Shown: positions 42,343 to 52,504, numbered from the stretch's first letter. The stretch: 64,000 nt of DNA from Candidatus Binataceae bacterium (GCA_035308025.1 DATGHL010000026.1:108442-172441), one strand, 5' to 3'. A program made the numbers and translations. Notes: a model not told the origin generated them from the letters alone.

Positions 42343-43170
42343 TCAGATTCCGCTCAGTGCGCGCCAGCCCATCTCGGCGGCAATCAGAATCAGGATAACC
42401 ACAAACACGATCCGCAACGGTTCAACCCTCAGATGCGGTAGCAGGCGGCTGCCGGTCACCGCGCCGGCAGTGACCCCCAACGCGACCGGCGCCGCCAGCG
42501 TCGTCGCGATGTCGCCGCGCGAAAGAAAGACCAGTGCGCCCGCGCCGGCCGTCACCCCAATCATGAAATTGCTCGTCGCGCTCGAAACCTTGAGCGGGAT
42601 ATGCATGACGTAGTCCATCGCCATCACTTTGAGCGCGCCCGAGCCGATCCCGAGCAGCCCCGACATCAGCCCCGCCACCACCATCAGCGCCGCTCCGCCG
42701 CCAACGTGCACCACCTCGTAATGCACTGGCTGACCGGTGTTATCGATCGTTTCGCCCGCCAGTTCGAGCCGCGACGACAACCGATCGCCTTTGGTTATGA
42801 TCTCGTCGCCGCCCTTTCTGATCGTAAAGTACGCCGACTGCAGCATCATTGCCGCAAACAGCACCTCGAGCGCCGCGGTTGGTACGACTCCCGCCAGGTA
42901 GGCGCCGATCACCGCACCGGTCACGGTCGCGCACTCGAGCGTCATCGCGACCTTGAGGTTGGTCCAGCCATCGCGCACAAAGGCCACGCTCGCGCCGGCG
43001 CTCGTCGCCACCACTGAGATGAGGCTGGCGCCGATCGCGACCCGCATTGGCATTTTGGCGACCATCACCAGCGCCGGCACAATGAAGACTCCGCCGCCCA
43101 GACCCGAGATCGCGCCGACGAAGCCTGCGCCGGCCGCCAGCGCGATCAATTCGACCAAAATTATAAGCAC
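42343..43170 (-). CDS. TauE/SafE-family anion permease
   Basis: A 275-residue membrane protein with about eight segments in two repeats. It starts with FVGAISGLGGGVFIVPALVM and IGASLISVVATSAGASVAFV, the first family repeat; the second is MSGLLGIGSGALKVMAMDYV and VSSATSNFMIGVTAGAGALV. It exports sulfite, sulfoacetate or related small anions across the inner membrane; the substrate here is not known. The cytoplasmic loop near residues 125-145 is charged. It starts at a GTG, upstream of DUF1634. Confidence 0.87.
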   Translation of the reverse strand: MLIILVELIALAAGAGFVGAISGLGGGVFIVPALVMVAKMPMRVAIGASLISVVATSAGASVAFVRDGWTNLKVAMTLECATVTGAVIGAYLAGVVPTAALEVLFAAMMLQSAYFTIRKGGDEIITKGDRLSSRLELAGETIDNTGQPVHYEVVHVGGGAALMVVAGLMSGLLGIGSGALKVMAMDYVMHIPLKVSSATSNFMIGVTAGAGALVFLSRGDIATTLAAPVALGVTAGAVTGSRLLPHLRVEPLRIVFVVILILIAAEMGWRALSGI

Positions 43171-43227
43171 TCGCTATCCTTTTCCCTTCGCCGACTACGA
43201 TTACTTGTCCGCTCCGCACTTTCATGG

Positions 43228-43256
43228 TTCTTCCCTGCGCCAGGTGAGTCTATAAT
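43228..43256 (+). promoter_or_regulatory. Promoter for the MscS-type channel gene
   Basis: A perfect TATAAT at 43251-43256 lies 45 bases before the channel ATG, with TTCTTC at 43228-43233 as a weak -35 and a 17-base spacer. Confidence 0.5.
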
Positions 43257-43300
43257 ACCAGGCAAAGCATGGCTGACCTTGAGCGAAAATTGAACGGCTT

Positions 43301-44764
43301 ATGCACGCATCTTTGAGCCAGATCATCGAGCCCGCCCTCGAGGGCCTGCTGGCGCTTGCCGCCGCGCTCTCCGCCGTGGCCTTCCGGCGTCGCACCCGCG
43401 TGTTCACGCCGTCGGGTTTTATCATGCTGGCGGTCGGCCTGATGCTCAACTTGCTGACGCCACACGGCGCCCAAACTACCACCTGGTCACCTTACCTGCG
43501 GGTCGCCGCGATCACGCTAATCTGCTGCGGTGTCATTCGCCTGATTCTCGAAAGCGTCGAGATCTGGATGCGCCGCCGGCACATGCACGTCTCCACCATC
43601 GCAACCGAATTCATCCTGACGCTGTCGTATGCCGCAACGCTGCTGATCGTCTCGCGGATGATCCTGAACTTTGATATTCGGCAACTCGTCGCGCTGCCGG
43701 CGCTGTTCACGCTCGTGGGCGCCTGGCTGCAGCATCGCGATTTGTTCAGCGGCCTCCTGATCCAGAGCCAACGGCCATTCCGGCCCGGCGATTGGGTGCG
43801 CATCGGCGATCACGTCGGCCAGGTCCAGGAAACCGGATGGCAGGCGACGCGCATCCTGACCCGCACGCGCGAGAGCGTGACAATTCCGAGCAACGCCCTG
43901 GCCAAGGATTTGTTCATTAATTACTCGGTGGTACGCCCGGTCGCCGACGAGATTTTTCTCGATCTCGGTTTTGCCGAAGCGCCCGGCGCGATCGAGACTG
44001 CGGTGCGGGCGCTGCTCGCCGACGTGCCCGATGTCGTGAAGGATCCGCCCCCCGAAGTCGGCCCCTGCGAATACACCGATGGAGCCGTTCGCTACCGCAT
44101 CCGCTACTGGTTGACCGACTATGGTCGGCAGGAGATCGTTCGCGCCCGCATCATTCGCAGTCTGTGGTATGTCTTGCGCCGTCACCGTCTCGCCCCACCA
44201 ACTCATCCCGTCGCGCCTTCGCATCCCAGTTTCGATAGTGTCGCCGAACCCCGCCTGATGGAAGAACTACGCCGCGTCGATCTGCTCAAGGAGCTCTCCG
44301 ACGCCGATCTGCGCATCATCCTGCCGTCGATCAAAGTTGCTGACTACGGACGCGGCGAAGTCCTGATTCGCCAGGGCGAAGTCGGCGATCGCTTCTTTAT
44401 TCTCCGCCGCGGCACGGCCGAGGCCGTCGACGAGGGTTCTAACGGCCGCGGGCCCATCGTGGTCGGCTTCATTGAACATAGTTCCGAAAGAAACTTTTTC
44501 GGCGAGATGGCCTTGCTCAAGGGTGAGCCGCGCAACGCGACGATCCGCGCCGCGACCGACGTCGAGGTGCTCGAAATCGAACGCACCGGCCTCACCCACC
44601 TGTTCCGTGCGAATCCGGAGATTGCTCAGGGCATCGCGCGCATCGCCGCGGCGCGCGAGCAAGAAAACCTCGCGCATACCTCCGCGGCGCACAATTCTCC
44701 GGCCAGCGTAATCGAGCGCCAAAGCAGAACCTTTCAGACCATGCGCCGCATCTTCGACTTCTAA
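43301..44764 (+). CDS. MscS-family channel with cyclic-nucleotide-binding domain
   Basis: A 487-residue protein. The N-terminal half has about four membrane segments. The MscS core is LIQSQRPFRPGDWVRIGDHV with GQVQETGWQATRILTR and SVTIPSNALAKDLFINYS. A cyclic-nucleotide-binding domain occupies about residues 340-470: EVLIRQGEVGDRFFILRRGT, and FFGEMALLKGEPRNATIRA, a phosphate-binding cassette with the Glu and Arg that contact cAMP or cGMP. Such MscS-CNMP fusions form nucleotide-gated mechanosensitive channels (bCNG). Regulation by the cyclase-ATPase at 18-21 kb is a reasonable but untested idea. A TATAAT promoter precedes it. Confidence 0.88.
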   Translation: MHASLSQIIEPALEGLLALAAALSAVAFRRRTRVFTPSGFIMLAVGLMLNLLTPHGAQTTTWSPYLRVAAITLICCGVIRLILESVEIWMRRRHMHVSTIATEFILTLSYAATLLIVSRMILNFDIRQLVALPALFTLVGAWLQHRDLFSGLLIQSQRPFRPGDWVRIGDHVGQVQETGWQATRILTRTRESVTIPSNALAKDLFINYSVVRPVADEIFLDLGFAEAPGAIETAVRALLADVPDVVKDPPPEVGPCEYTDGAVRYRIRYWLTDYGRQEIVRARIIRSLWYVLRRHRLAPPTHPVAPSHPSFDSVAEPRLMEELRRVDLLKELSDADLRIILPSIKVADYGRGEVLIRQGEVGDRFFILRRGTAEAVDEGSNGRGPIVVGFIEHSSERNFFGEMALLKGEPRNATIRAATDVEVLEIERTGLTHLFRANPEIAQGIARIAAAREQENLAHTSAAHNSPASVIERQSRTFQTMRRIFDF

Positions 44765-44825
44765 GCCGTCACCTTATGACTGAGGAGTAGGCCGTTGCTA
44801 CTGCTCCCGCCGAAACCCAAAGTTA

Positions 44826-45953
44826 CTATTGCAGCGCGCTGCGCGCCGCGGCGATCGCGCTCTGCAACGACGCGTCAGTCAGATCACTCGTGTATAGCTC
44901 AAGATATTCCGCGCCCACGCCGGTCGCGGAATTCAACGCCGCCGGCAGTCGCGCGCCTAGCGCCGCTACGGTCTGATAGCCAGTCGTGATTTGATTTGCG
45001 TAACTCACTTCCGTCGCCCACGGTGCGCCGTAGCTCAAAAGCCCATCGTTCTGCAATGCGAACTGGACGCCATAATCCGCTACGGCCGCAGCGATCACGT
45101 CGGTCGAGACCTGCGAATCCTGCCCGTACGAACCCACGAAGATGTTGCCGTAATCGTCGATCGGCGGGAATCCACCCACATTAAGCACCGCGATCAACGC
45201 CTTATCGGGAAATGCGACTTGATACACTGCGGCAATCTGCTCCCACGCCGATTCGACTACCAACCGGGTATAGCCAATCGCCTGCCAGTCAGTCACATCG
45301 TCATAACTGACGCAACTGGTCTTGCCGTTCGAAATCCTGGCGTTGACACTGTACGGAAGTCGCGTCTCTTCGTCGTCCGAGTTCACTCCGAGCAACTTCA
45401 CTCCAACCACGGTCGGATTCGAGTCATAGCGCGCGCCCATAGCCTTCACGAAAGCGCTCCACTTCGCCAGATAGACGGCATCCCATGGCGCCGGAATCGT
45501 CGCAACACTACAAAACGTCGGGCCCCAGCCGCTATCCGCCCAGATGAAGTTGAACCTCTGCGCGCCTTCGGTGTAGATCCACGCCGGCGTTTCCCAGCCC
45601 GGGATTACGTCCAGAGTCACCGTCTTGCCTGCGCTGGCCGCCTGACTTGTCAGGCTGTCGAGTGCATTCCACACATAGACTCCGTCGCTCGTCTCGGTTG
45701 CGCTCCATGCTACGTGAAGCGCGATCCCATCGACATTACTATTCGTGAGAATTGCGGAATTTATGAATTGCTGTTCACCTTGGCCTTTCACATACTTGCC
45801 ATAAATCGCGTTGGCGGCAAAAATCCCACTGACCGGCCATCTCGCGGTCCGCCGCCGTTGCGTCGAACCGACCGCCCCGCCGCTACTCATACCGCTCAAG
45901 ACAAGCATAGCAACCACTCCAAGCGTCGCCGACGCCTTTGTCCTGATTCTCAT
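44826..45953 (-). CDS. Secreted TIM-barrel glycosidase-like protein A
   Basis: A 375-residue protein with a signal peptide (LGVVAMLVLSGMSSGGAVGS). The rest looks like a (beta/alpha)8 barrel: VDGIALHVAWSATETSDGVY, TVTLDVIPGWETPAWIYTEG and NPTVVGVKLLGVNSDDEETR. Candidate acid/base Glu is in DEETRLP and a candidate nucleophile Glu in AEYLELYTSDL, both conserved in its two paralogues. I cannot place it in a named glycoside-hydrolase family; GH clan A-type folds are the closest by layout. It lies 19 bases behind paralogue B on the same strand and ends the nine-gene minus-strand group. Confidence 0.65.
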   Translation of the reverse strand: MRIRTKASATLGVVAMLVLSGMSSGGAVGSTQRRRTARWPVSGIFAANAIYGKYVKGQGEQQFINSAILTNSNVDGIALHVAWSATETSDGVYVWNALDSLTSQAASAGKTVTLDVIPGWETPAWIYTEGAQRFNFIWADSGWGPTFCSVATIPAPWDAVYLAKWSAFVKAMGARYDSNPTVVGVKLLGVNSDDEETRLPYSVNARISNGKTSCVSYDDVTDWQAIGYTRLVVESAWEQIAAVYQVAFPDKALIAVLNVGGFPPIDDYGNIFVGSYGQDSQVSTDVIAAAVADYGVQFALQNDGLLSYGAPWATEVSYANQITTGYQTVAALGARLPAALNSATGVGAEYLELYTSDLTDASLQSAIAAARSALQ

Positions 45954-45972
45954 TAGAGTAACCCTTCGATTC

Positions 45973-47070
45973 CTATTGCAACTGGCCGCGCGCTGTCGCG
46001 ATCGCGCTCTGGAGAGAGGAACTGGTCAGATCACTCGAATATAACTCGAGGTAGTCGGTCTTTGCCCCGGTCGCTATAGTTAACGCGGACGGCAGCTTCG
46101 ATCCCATGGCCGACGCAGTTTGATAGCCGGTAATGATCTGCCCAGCGTAGCTATTCTCAGTTGACCAGCCCGAACCCCAACTAATCAATCCGTCGAATTG
46201 AAGCCCAAACCGTTGGCCATAGTCCGTCACCCCCATCGCGATAATGTCGAGCGTGGCTTGCTGGTCTTGGCCGACTGCCGGCTGCAGACCAACGAAGATC
46301 GTTCCGTTATCGTCAATCGGCGGAAAACCGCCGACGTCCATCGTTGCAACCAAAGCCTTGCTCGGAAACGACACCGCGTAGTTCGCCGCGATCTGCCGCC
46401 ACGCCGACTCTACTTGCAGCCTTGTATAGCCAATCGCTTGCCAGTCGGTAACATCATCGTAACCTGTACATTTGGTTTTGCCGCTCGATATACTCTCGTT
46501 GACCCCATACGGTAACATCGTCTCTTCGTCTTTCGAATTCACTCCTGAGATTTTGACGCCAACTACTGTCGGGTTCGAGTTATAACGCGCTCCCATCGCC
46601 TGAATGAATGCATTCCATTTCGCTAAGAACACCGGGTCCCACGGCAAGGGTATAGTCACAATGCTGCAAAGCTTTGGCCCCCATGGCTCGTCCCAGACAA
46701 AGTTGAAACCTTGGGCGCCCTCGCTAAACAGCCAGCTCGGCGTCTGATAACCTGGTACTACGTTTAAGGTGACCGTCTTGCTCACCGCCGCCACTTGCGC
46801 GATTACGCTATCCAGTTCGGCCCACGAATAGACTCCGTTTACGCTTTCGATAAAGCTCCAGCCGACTTTGACGGCAATTCCATCGACGTTGCTGTTATTG
46901 AGAACCTGAGTGTTGGCGAAGAGCTGCGTGCCCGCTTTCTTCGACCATTGTGTATATGTCGAGCCATAGCCGTAGATGCCCTTGAGCGGCCAGCTTTGCG
47001 CCGTCACTATCGATCCACTCGAGGCTACCACCGCTACCACCGCGGATAGTCGTATCGCATAGCGCTTCAT
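45973..47070 (-). CDS. Secreted TIM-barrel glycosidase-like protein B
   Basis: A 365-residue paralogue of protein A, sharing long identical segments (GYTRL, FP-K-AL, GGFPPIDD, LELYSSDL). The signal peptide is RLSAVVAVVASSGSIVTAQS, cleaved after AQS or nearby. The candidate acid/base Glu is in KDEETMLP and the candidate nucleophile in DYLELYSSDL. GGGAGG lies nine bases before the ATG. It is 19 bases upstream of protein A, a recent duplication by sequence closeness. The preceding 385-base gap separates it from the first tannase-type gene and may contain its own promoter. Confidence 0.68.
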   Translation of the reverse strand: MKRYAIRLSAVVAVVASSGSIVTAQSWPLKGIYGYGSTYTQWSKKAGTQLFANTQVLNNSNVDGIAVKVGWSFIESVNGVYSWAELDSVIAQVAAVSKTVTLNVVPGYQTPSWLFSEGAQGFNFVWDEPWGPKLCSIVTIPLPWDPVFLAKWNAFIQAMGARYNSNPTVVGVKISGVNSKDEETMLPYGVNESISSGKTKCTGYDDVTDWQAIGYTRLQVESAWRQIAANYAVSFPSKALVATMDVGGFPPIDDNGTIFVGLQPAVGQDQQATLDIIAMGVTDYGQRFGLQFDGLISWGSGWSTENSYAGQIITGYQTASAMGSKLPSALTIATGAKTDYLELYSSDLTSSSLQSAIATARGQLQ

Positions 47071-47455
47071 ACTCGGGATCCTCCCTTTTGTCAGATTGAA
47101 ATGTCGGCGCGTGGCTTTTCGAGCCGACCGGATGCTTACCTCGCCGCAAGAGCGAAATGCGGCCGAGATGGGAGGAGCTGTTATCGGCGGGACTACCGCG
47201 CGATCTATTCAGTCTCGTCGTCGCTATTTCGGTGCAGTTAGTATTTCAAATCGAGATCGCAGACCGGCGCTAATACCTACACTCGACCCCGCGAAAGATC
47301 GCCGATCACAACGTTGAGCCGATAGTCTGACGAGGTCTTTGAGGTCCCCCACCCCCCGCATTCACCCTTACAGCGCTCTAGTACGAAGCACTCAAAGGGC
47401 GGTTACAACATCTTTACTTGTGCGCTCGTAATGCGGAGCTTACTGCTACGCTGTT
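47071..47455. other. Intergenic stretch, nothing recognised
   Basis: 385 bases between glycosidase-like gene B and tannase 1. No clear ORF, terminator or consensus promoter was found; a stretch near 47240-47290 is AT-richer. It could hold a promoter for genes A and B. Confidence 0.5.
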
Positions 47456-49069
47456 TTAGGGACACGACCATGAACTGGAGTCGTTGAGGGGACCGATATT
47501 GTTGTACTGCGCCAGGGTCGGATAGACGCACAGCGGCATTGTCCGATCCACGGGCTTCGTCGGATCGTCATTGATGTGGTGGCTGGCAATAATGCTGTTG
47601 GGTAAGGTTCCGCCTTCAACCCATTGCGTAACCGGCGTCAGCGGATCGAAATTATTCGGTCCGGGTCCGAGACCTTGGCAATGATGCATTCCCGGCACCA
47701 TGAACAACCTTACGTCGGCGGTAGTACTACTGCCCAGTACTGCCTGCACGCTGTTGTAGTATTGTACGCTGATGTACGGAGAGAGGGCGGGATCGCTCCA
47801 GCCGTGATACATCAGAAGCTTGTGACCCAGCTTGGTGAAGGACTTGAGATTCGCCTTCATGCCGTCACCGTCCCAACGCTTATTCGCATTGGTTACCTGG
47901 TTGATTAGCTTTTGACTGGTGAAATCGAATGTTCGGGTATCGTAATTCGGATTATTGAAGACGAAATTACGCAAAACCTGCTCTTGAAAACCCCACTGCC
48001 CAGGTGAATTCAGCGGCGGTGTCTCCCCAGTCCAAGGCTCCGCCGCGCTCGGGCCGAATAGCGGATCCAGGCAAATCGGCTGTGTCACCGGGCAGCCGGT
48101 TAGCCAATTACCCCAGGCCGAATCTGCGGGCGAACTCTCGATCACGTCGCTGACGCTGTAACCGACGTAGAGCGGCTTGCCATGGGTATCGACCGCGCCC
48201 GCAAAGATCGCCTTGAATGACGCGACCTGCCCGGAACTAAGACAGCCGCTGGTCTGCCCAGGAGCGCATTGCAGGGTCGCCGGATCGAAATTGCATACGC
48301 TGGGATCCTGGATCAGACCATCGACCACCCCGTCCTTATCGTCGCACTCGCTCAGTACCGCCTCGTCGAGTAACTTGGTCGCACCCGAATCGATGAAATT
48401 GCCCGCGGTCTGCAAAATCTGCTGAGCGCTCGCATTGAAGTTGATGAACGGATCCCCGATCGCCGGATCGCCCGCAATAATTCCGTCAAAGTCCTTCGGA
48501 TATTTCTGCGCCTCGACCAAACCCTGACGCCCGCCGGTCGAGCAACCATTGAAGTACGAGTGAAAGCTCGCCCCGCTATAATAATCGCCGACGATCGCTT
48601 CCGACGCCACGGTCGCGTCATGCACGGCCCGATATTCGAAATCCTTAACCCCCTGCACGTTGTTCAGCGCCCAGCTCGCGTCGTTTGAAAGGGCCGTGTG
48701 CCCGGTATCAGTCGCGGCAGTGGCATAGCCACCGGTCTGAAGATCGCTCACGTCGAGCGCGATACTGCCGCCAAAGCCGGCGTTGCCCGTGAACAAAAAA
48801 CGCGAATTCCAGCTACTCGCCTGCGGCAGCCCGATCTCGAAGTTCACAACGTTGCCCTTGGCCTTGTCGGTGGTGATCGACGCCATGACGTCACAGTACG
48901 ACGGCGTGCCGGTAGTCGTAGCGGAACTTATCGTCGTATTTTTGGGTGCGATCGCCTGAATCGAGGCGGAATCACAGTTAACTGCGAATACCTGCGACCG
49001 ATTCAGCAAAATACTGATGATTAACGCTAAAACAACAGTAAAACGACGTGCATGAGGGTTTATTTTCAT
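47456..49069 (-). CDS. Tannase/feruloyl-esterase-family protein 1 (secreted)
   Basis: A 537-residue protein with a signal peptide ending at about SQVFAVNC. The catalytic Ser is in NGCSTGGRQ (about residue 177), the Asp in YHGWSDP (about 426), and the His in GMHHCQG (about 463), the CS-D-HC arrangement with a disulfide between Cys next to Ser and Cys next to His. A calcium-type loop CDDKDGVVDGLIQDP is present. The family hydrolyses esters of gallic, ferulic or similar acids. ATG 49069 follows GAGG. It is the most downstream of four tandem paralogues and seems complete. The substrate is unknown. Confidence 0.9.
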   Translation of the reverse strand: MKINPHARRFTVVLALIISILLNRSQVFAVNCDSASIQAIAPKNTTISSATTTGTPSYCDVMASITTDKAKGNVVNFEIGLPQASSWNSRFLFTGNAGFGGSIALDVSDLQTGGYATAATDTGHTALSNDASWALNNVQGVKDFEYRAVHDATVASEAIVGDYYSGASFHSYFNGCSTGGRQGLVEAQKYPKDFDGIIAGDPAIGDPFINFNASAQQILQTAGNFIDSGATKLLDEAVLSECDDKDGVVDGLIQDPSVCNFDPATLQCAPGQTSGCLSSGQVASFKAIFAGAVDTHGKPLYVGYSVSDVIESSPADSAWGNWLTGCPVTQPICLDPLFGPSAAEPWTGETPPLNSPGQWGFQEQVLRNFVFNNPNYDTRTFDFTSQKLINQVTNANKRWDGDGMKANLKSFTKLGHKLLMYHGWSDPALSPYISVQYYNSVQAVLGSSTTADVRLFMVPGMHHCQGLGPGPNNFDPLTPVTQWVEGGTLPNSIIASHHINDDPTKPVDRTMPLCVYPTLAQYNNIGPLNDSSSWSCP

Positions 49070-49159
49070 ATTGAACCTCACCTCACCGCCCATAGTACGA
49101 ACTTGGTGCAAAGTTGTTACACGATACTGTCCAAGAGAGCGTACAACAAACCACCCGGC

Positions 49160-50758
49160 TCAACTGCTCGACGGGCATGACCATGACGTCGCGGCGTTCA
49201 GCCCACCCACCCCGTTGTAGACCGCCTGCTCCGGATAGGCGCACAGAGGCATCGTGCGATCGACCGGCATGGTGAAATCGTCCATCTTATGATGACTCGC
49301 GATGATGCCGTCCGGGACGGTTCCCTGCTCAACCCAGGTTTCCATAGCCCCCAGAGCGTCGAAGTCGTTGGGTCCGGGCCCGGATGATTGGCAATGATGC
49401 ATGTCCGGCACCATGAATAGCCGCAACGTGTTAGTCGTCGCGCTGCCTGCTCCAAGAACACCCTCCACGCTGTTGAAGTAATTCACGCTCACTAACGGTG
49501 AGAAAGCCGGGTCACTCCAGCCATGGTACATAAGCAGCTTGTGGCCCAGACTCGCGAACTTGGCGATATTCGGATTCTGCCCTTCTCCGCCCTGCTGCGC
49601 CGTCGTGTTGCTGATCTTCGTCAGTTCATGCTGCTGCTTGTAGCTGATGGTTCGAGTGTCATAGCTCGCACTGTTGAAGATGAAGTCCTTGAAAAATCCA
49701 TCCTGCGACGACCATTCGACCGGAGGCTTCTTGAACGAGCTATAGGGCTCCGCCGCCGTGAAATTCGGCACCATGCACGTCTGCGTGTTGCAGCCGATTA
49801 TGTAAGTTTCCCAACCCGCATCAAGCGGTGCGCTCGACTCCGGATCGCTGACCGTCAGGCCGGGATAAAGCAAGTTCCCCTTCGTGTCCACTGGCCCCTG
49901 GTAGATCTTGTTGAGTGCCGCCACCTGCCCGGCGCCCAAACATCCTTTGGTCTGGCCCGACGCACACTGGATGCTCGCCGGATTGAATGCACACTTGGTC
50001 GGATCCTGGATTAAGCCATCAACCACTCCATCGACCCCGTCGCATTGCGAGAGCACCGCGCTATTGAGCGTATCGATGGCTTTAGTGTCGAAAAAGGCCG
50101 TTGAGCCCGCAAGAATCGCCTGTTGGGTCCAGTTAAATCCCAGATACGGCTGTCCGATCGAAGGGTCGCCCGCCACGATCCCATCGAAATCATTCGGATA
50201 ATTCTCTGCCTCAACCAAACCCTGCCGTCCCGCCGTTGAGCACCCCTGGAAGTAAGAAAAATAAGGCACGTTTCCATAATAGTTGCTCAGAATCTGCTCC
50301 GATGCCGACGCTGACTCATGCACCGATCGATACTCGAAATCCTGAATCGCTGGAATGTTGTTCAGCGCCCAGGCCGACTCCGTCGGGGCGGTCGAGGTAT
50401 GCCCGGTGTCAGTCGCCGCTTCCGCGTAGCCCATCGGAATATTCTTCGAGACGTCGCCGATGGTGCCGCCAAACTCGCCATTGCCGCTGAACAGCAGGCG
50501 TGCGTTCCAAAAGCCTGCGTCGGGCAGGTCCAGATCGTAGTGAATGATGTCATTCAAGGAGGCGTTCGTCACGATATGCGCCGTAATCGCGCAGTACGGC
50601 ACCGTTCCCGTCGTGATCTCGGTCGCGGTATCGATCGTAGTGGTGGTCGGCGCGATCGCCTGGATTGACGCCGGGCTGCAATCAACCGCCTGCGCTGATA
50701 CTGCTCGAAGCGCGAGGCCCACTGTAAGCAGCAAACCGATAGCAAAGTTACGACGCAT
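49160..50758 (-). CDS. Tannase/feruloyl-esterase-family protein 2 (secreted)
   Basis: A 532-residue paralogue. The signal peptide is FAIGLLLTVGLALRAVSAQA. Ser is in QGCSTAGRQGLVEAE, Asp in YHGWSDPAFSP and His in VPDMHHCQSSGPGP, with CDGVDGVVDGLIQDP as the calcium loop. GMHHC is DMHHC here, otherwise the triad and CS-D-HC layout are intact. A GGAGG site precedes ATG 50758. It lies between paralogues 1 and 3 with gaps of 90 and 138 bases, and all four face the same way. Ester substrate unknown. Confidence 0.9.
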   Translation of the reverse strand: MRRNFAIGLLLTVGLALRAVSAQAVDCSPASIQAIAPTTTTIDTATEITTGTVPYCAITAHIVTNASLNDIIHYDLDLPDAGFWNARLLFSGNGEFGGTIGDVSKNIPMGYAEAATDTGHTSTAPTESAWALNNIPAIQDFEYRSVHESASASEQILSNYYGNVPYFSYFQGCSTAGRQGLVEAENYPNDFDGIVAGDPSIGQPYLGFNWTQQAILAGSTAFFDTKAIDTLNSAVLSQCDGVDGVVDGLIQDPTKCAFNPASIQCASGQTKGCLGAGQVAALNKIYQGPVDTKGNLLYPGLTVSDPESSAPLDAGWETYIIGCNTQTCMVPNFTAAEPYSSFKKPPVEWSSQDGFFKDFIFNSASYDTRTISYKQQHELTKISNTTAQQGGEGQNPNIAKFASLGHKLLMYHGWSDPAFSPLVSVNYFNSVEGVLGAGSATTNTLRLFMVPDMHHCQSSGPGPNDFDALGAMETWVEQGTVPDGIIASHHKMDDFTMPVDRTMPLCAYPEQAVYNGVGGLNAATSWSCPSSS

Positions 50759-50896
50759 GAGTTTCCTCCACTCGGATGACATCTCACCAAAAAGATCTGC
50801 TTATTTTCACGTCTAAGCTTAAATTTTCTTGCTTTGACCTATCTTAACATTCGTCTGCTCGATACGAAACGATCTTCCTATCCGCGTTTACCGACT

Positions 50897-52504
50897 CTAC
50901 GACGCGCTCGATGCCCCGCTCGTGCCGCAGGACCACGACGCCGCCGTGTCCACCGGACCGACTCCGTTATATACCGCCATCTCCGGATAGGCGCACAGCG
51001 GCATCGTCCGATCCACCGGCTGGGTCGAGTCGTCGTTCATGTGATGGCTGGCGATGATCCCATCCGGTGCGATCCCCTGCTCAACCCAGTTCGTAATCGC
51101 CGTGATCACGTCAAAGCTGTTCGGCCCGGGTCCTAGCCCCTGGCAATGATGCATCCCCGGAACCATGAACAATCTGGCGCTGTTGGTCGTGCTGCTCCCG
51201 AGGATCGCACTCACTCCGTTGTAATAATTAACACTGACGTAAGGAGAAAAGGCCGGATCGCTCCACCCATGATACATGATCAGTTTGTGACCCACGTGGG
51301 CGAAGGAGGTCAAATTCGCGTTCATCCCTTCGCCGCCCAGACTCGCCGTCAGAGCGCCAATCTGATTGAGCAACGTCTGGTTCGTAAATTTTAGCGTGCG
51401 CGTATCGTAATTAGGGTTGTTGAAGATGAAATCTTTGAAAAATTCGTCTTGCGCGCCCCACTGAGACGGCGTGCGCGCCAAGCTCGCCCAGGGCTCCGCC
51501 GCCGTAAAATTGGGTTCCTGGCACACGCCGCTGGCCCGGCATCCGACCATATATGTGGCCCAGCCGGCGTCCAGCGATGCGCTCTGCGCCGGATCGCTGA
51601 CGCTCAGCCCCGGGTAGAGCGAGACCCCGTTGGTATCGACTGCGCCCTGATAGATCTTGTTCAACGCCACGATTTGCCCCGCACTCAGACAGCCCGTGGC
51701 CTGTCCCGGCGCGCACAGCAGGGTCTCAGGATTGAAATTGCACGCAACCGGATTTTGGATGAGGCCATCCACCACCCCGTCAACCCCATCGCATTGCGCC
51801 AGCACTGCCGAGTTGATCAACCCGATCGCGTTACCATCGATGAAGCTGCTGGAACCCGCCAAAATTGCCTGCGCGTTCCAGTTGAACCCGAGATAGGCCT
51901 GGCCGATCCCGGCGTCTCCCACAACGACGCCATCGAAATCGTTGGGATACTTCTGCGCCTCGACCAGTCCCTGCCGCCCGCCGTCGGAACAGGCTGAGAA
52001 ATAGGAATGATAGACCGGCGCGCCATAATAGCCGCTCAGAATCTGCTCGCTGGCCGCCACGGTCTCGTGGAGGGCCTTATACTCGTAGTCCAGCACGGCC
52101 GGCACATTGTTGAGTGCCCAGCTGGCGTCGTCGTTGGCCGCAGTGTGTCCCGTATCGGTAGCGGCTACGGCGCTGCCCGCCTGCAAAGCGCCGGGCGACA
52201 GTACAATCGACCCGCCGAAGCCGCCATTGCCAAAAAAGAACAGCCGCGAATTCCAGGAACTCGCGTCCGGCAGATCGACCTCATAGTGAATCACGTCGCC
52301 GAGCGCCGCGTCGGTCGTGATCGAGGCGTCGATCTTGCAATACGGGATCGTTCCCGTCGTCGTCTCGAGCGCCGAGGTAACCGTTGAGCTGCCTGGCGCG
52401 ATCGCTTGAATCGACCCGGCGTCGCAGCTCAGCGCATAAAGCTGCGTCACCCTCAGGGTAATGCTGGCCCCTAGCAACAGGATGGCCGTTACGTAACAGC
52501 GCAT
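50897..52504 (-). CDS. Tannase/feruloyl-esterase-family protein 3 (secreted)
   Basis: A 535-residue paralogue with signal peptide VTAILLLGASITLRVTQLYA. Ser is in SACSDGGRQGLVEAQ, Asp in YHGWSDPAFSP, His in GMHHCQGLGPGP. The nucleophile context is CSDGG rather than CSTGG, a change next to the Ser that may alter specificity. The calcium loop CDGVDGVVDGLIQNP is present. A GGAGGAG site is seven bases before ATG 52504. Adjacent to paralogues 2 and 4. Confidence 0.9.
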   Translation of the reverse strand: MRCYVTAILLLGASITLRVTQLYALSCDAGSIQAIAPGSSTVTSALETTTGTIPYCKIDASITTDAALGDVIHYEVDLPDASSWNSRLFFFGNGGFGGSIVLSPGALQAGSAVAATDTGHTAANDDASWALNNVPAVLDYEYKALHETVAASEQILSGYYGAPVYHSYFSACSDGGRQGLVEAQKYPNDFDGVVVGDAGIGQAYLGFNWNAQAILAGSSSFIDGNAIGLINSAVLAQCDGVDGVVDGLIQNPVACNFNPETLLCAPGQATGCLSAGQIVALNKIYQGAVDTNGVSLYPGLSVSDPAQSASLDAGWATYMVGCRASGVCQEPNFTAAEPWASLARTPSQWGAQDEFFKDFIFNNPNYDTRTLKFTNQTLLNQIGALTASLGGEGMNANLTSFAHVGHKLIMYHGWSDPAFSPYVSVNYYNGVSAILGSSTTNSARLFMVPGMHHCQGLGPGPNSFDVITAITNWVEQGIAPDGIIASHHMNDDSTQPVDRTMPLCAYPEMAVYNGVGPVDTAASWSCGTSGASSAS

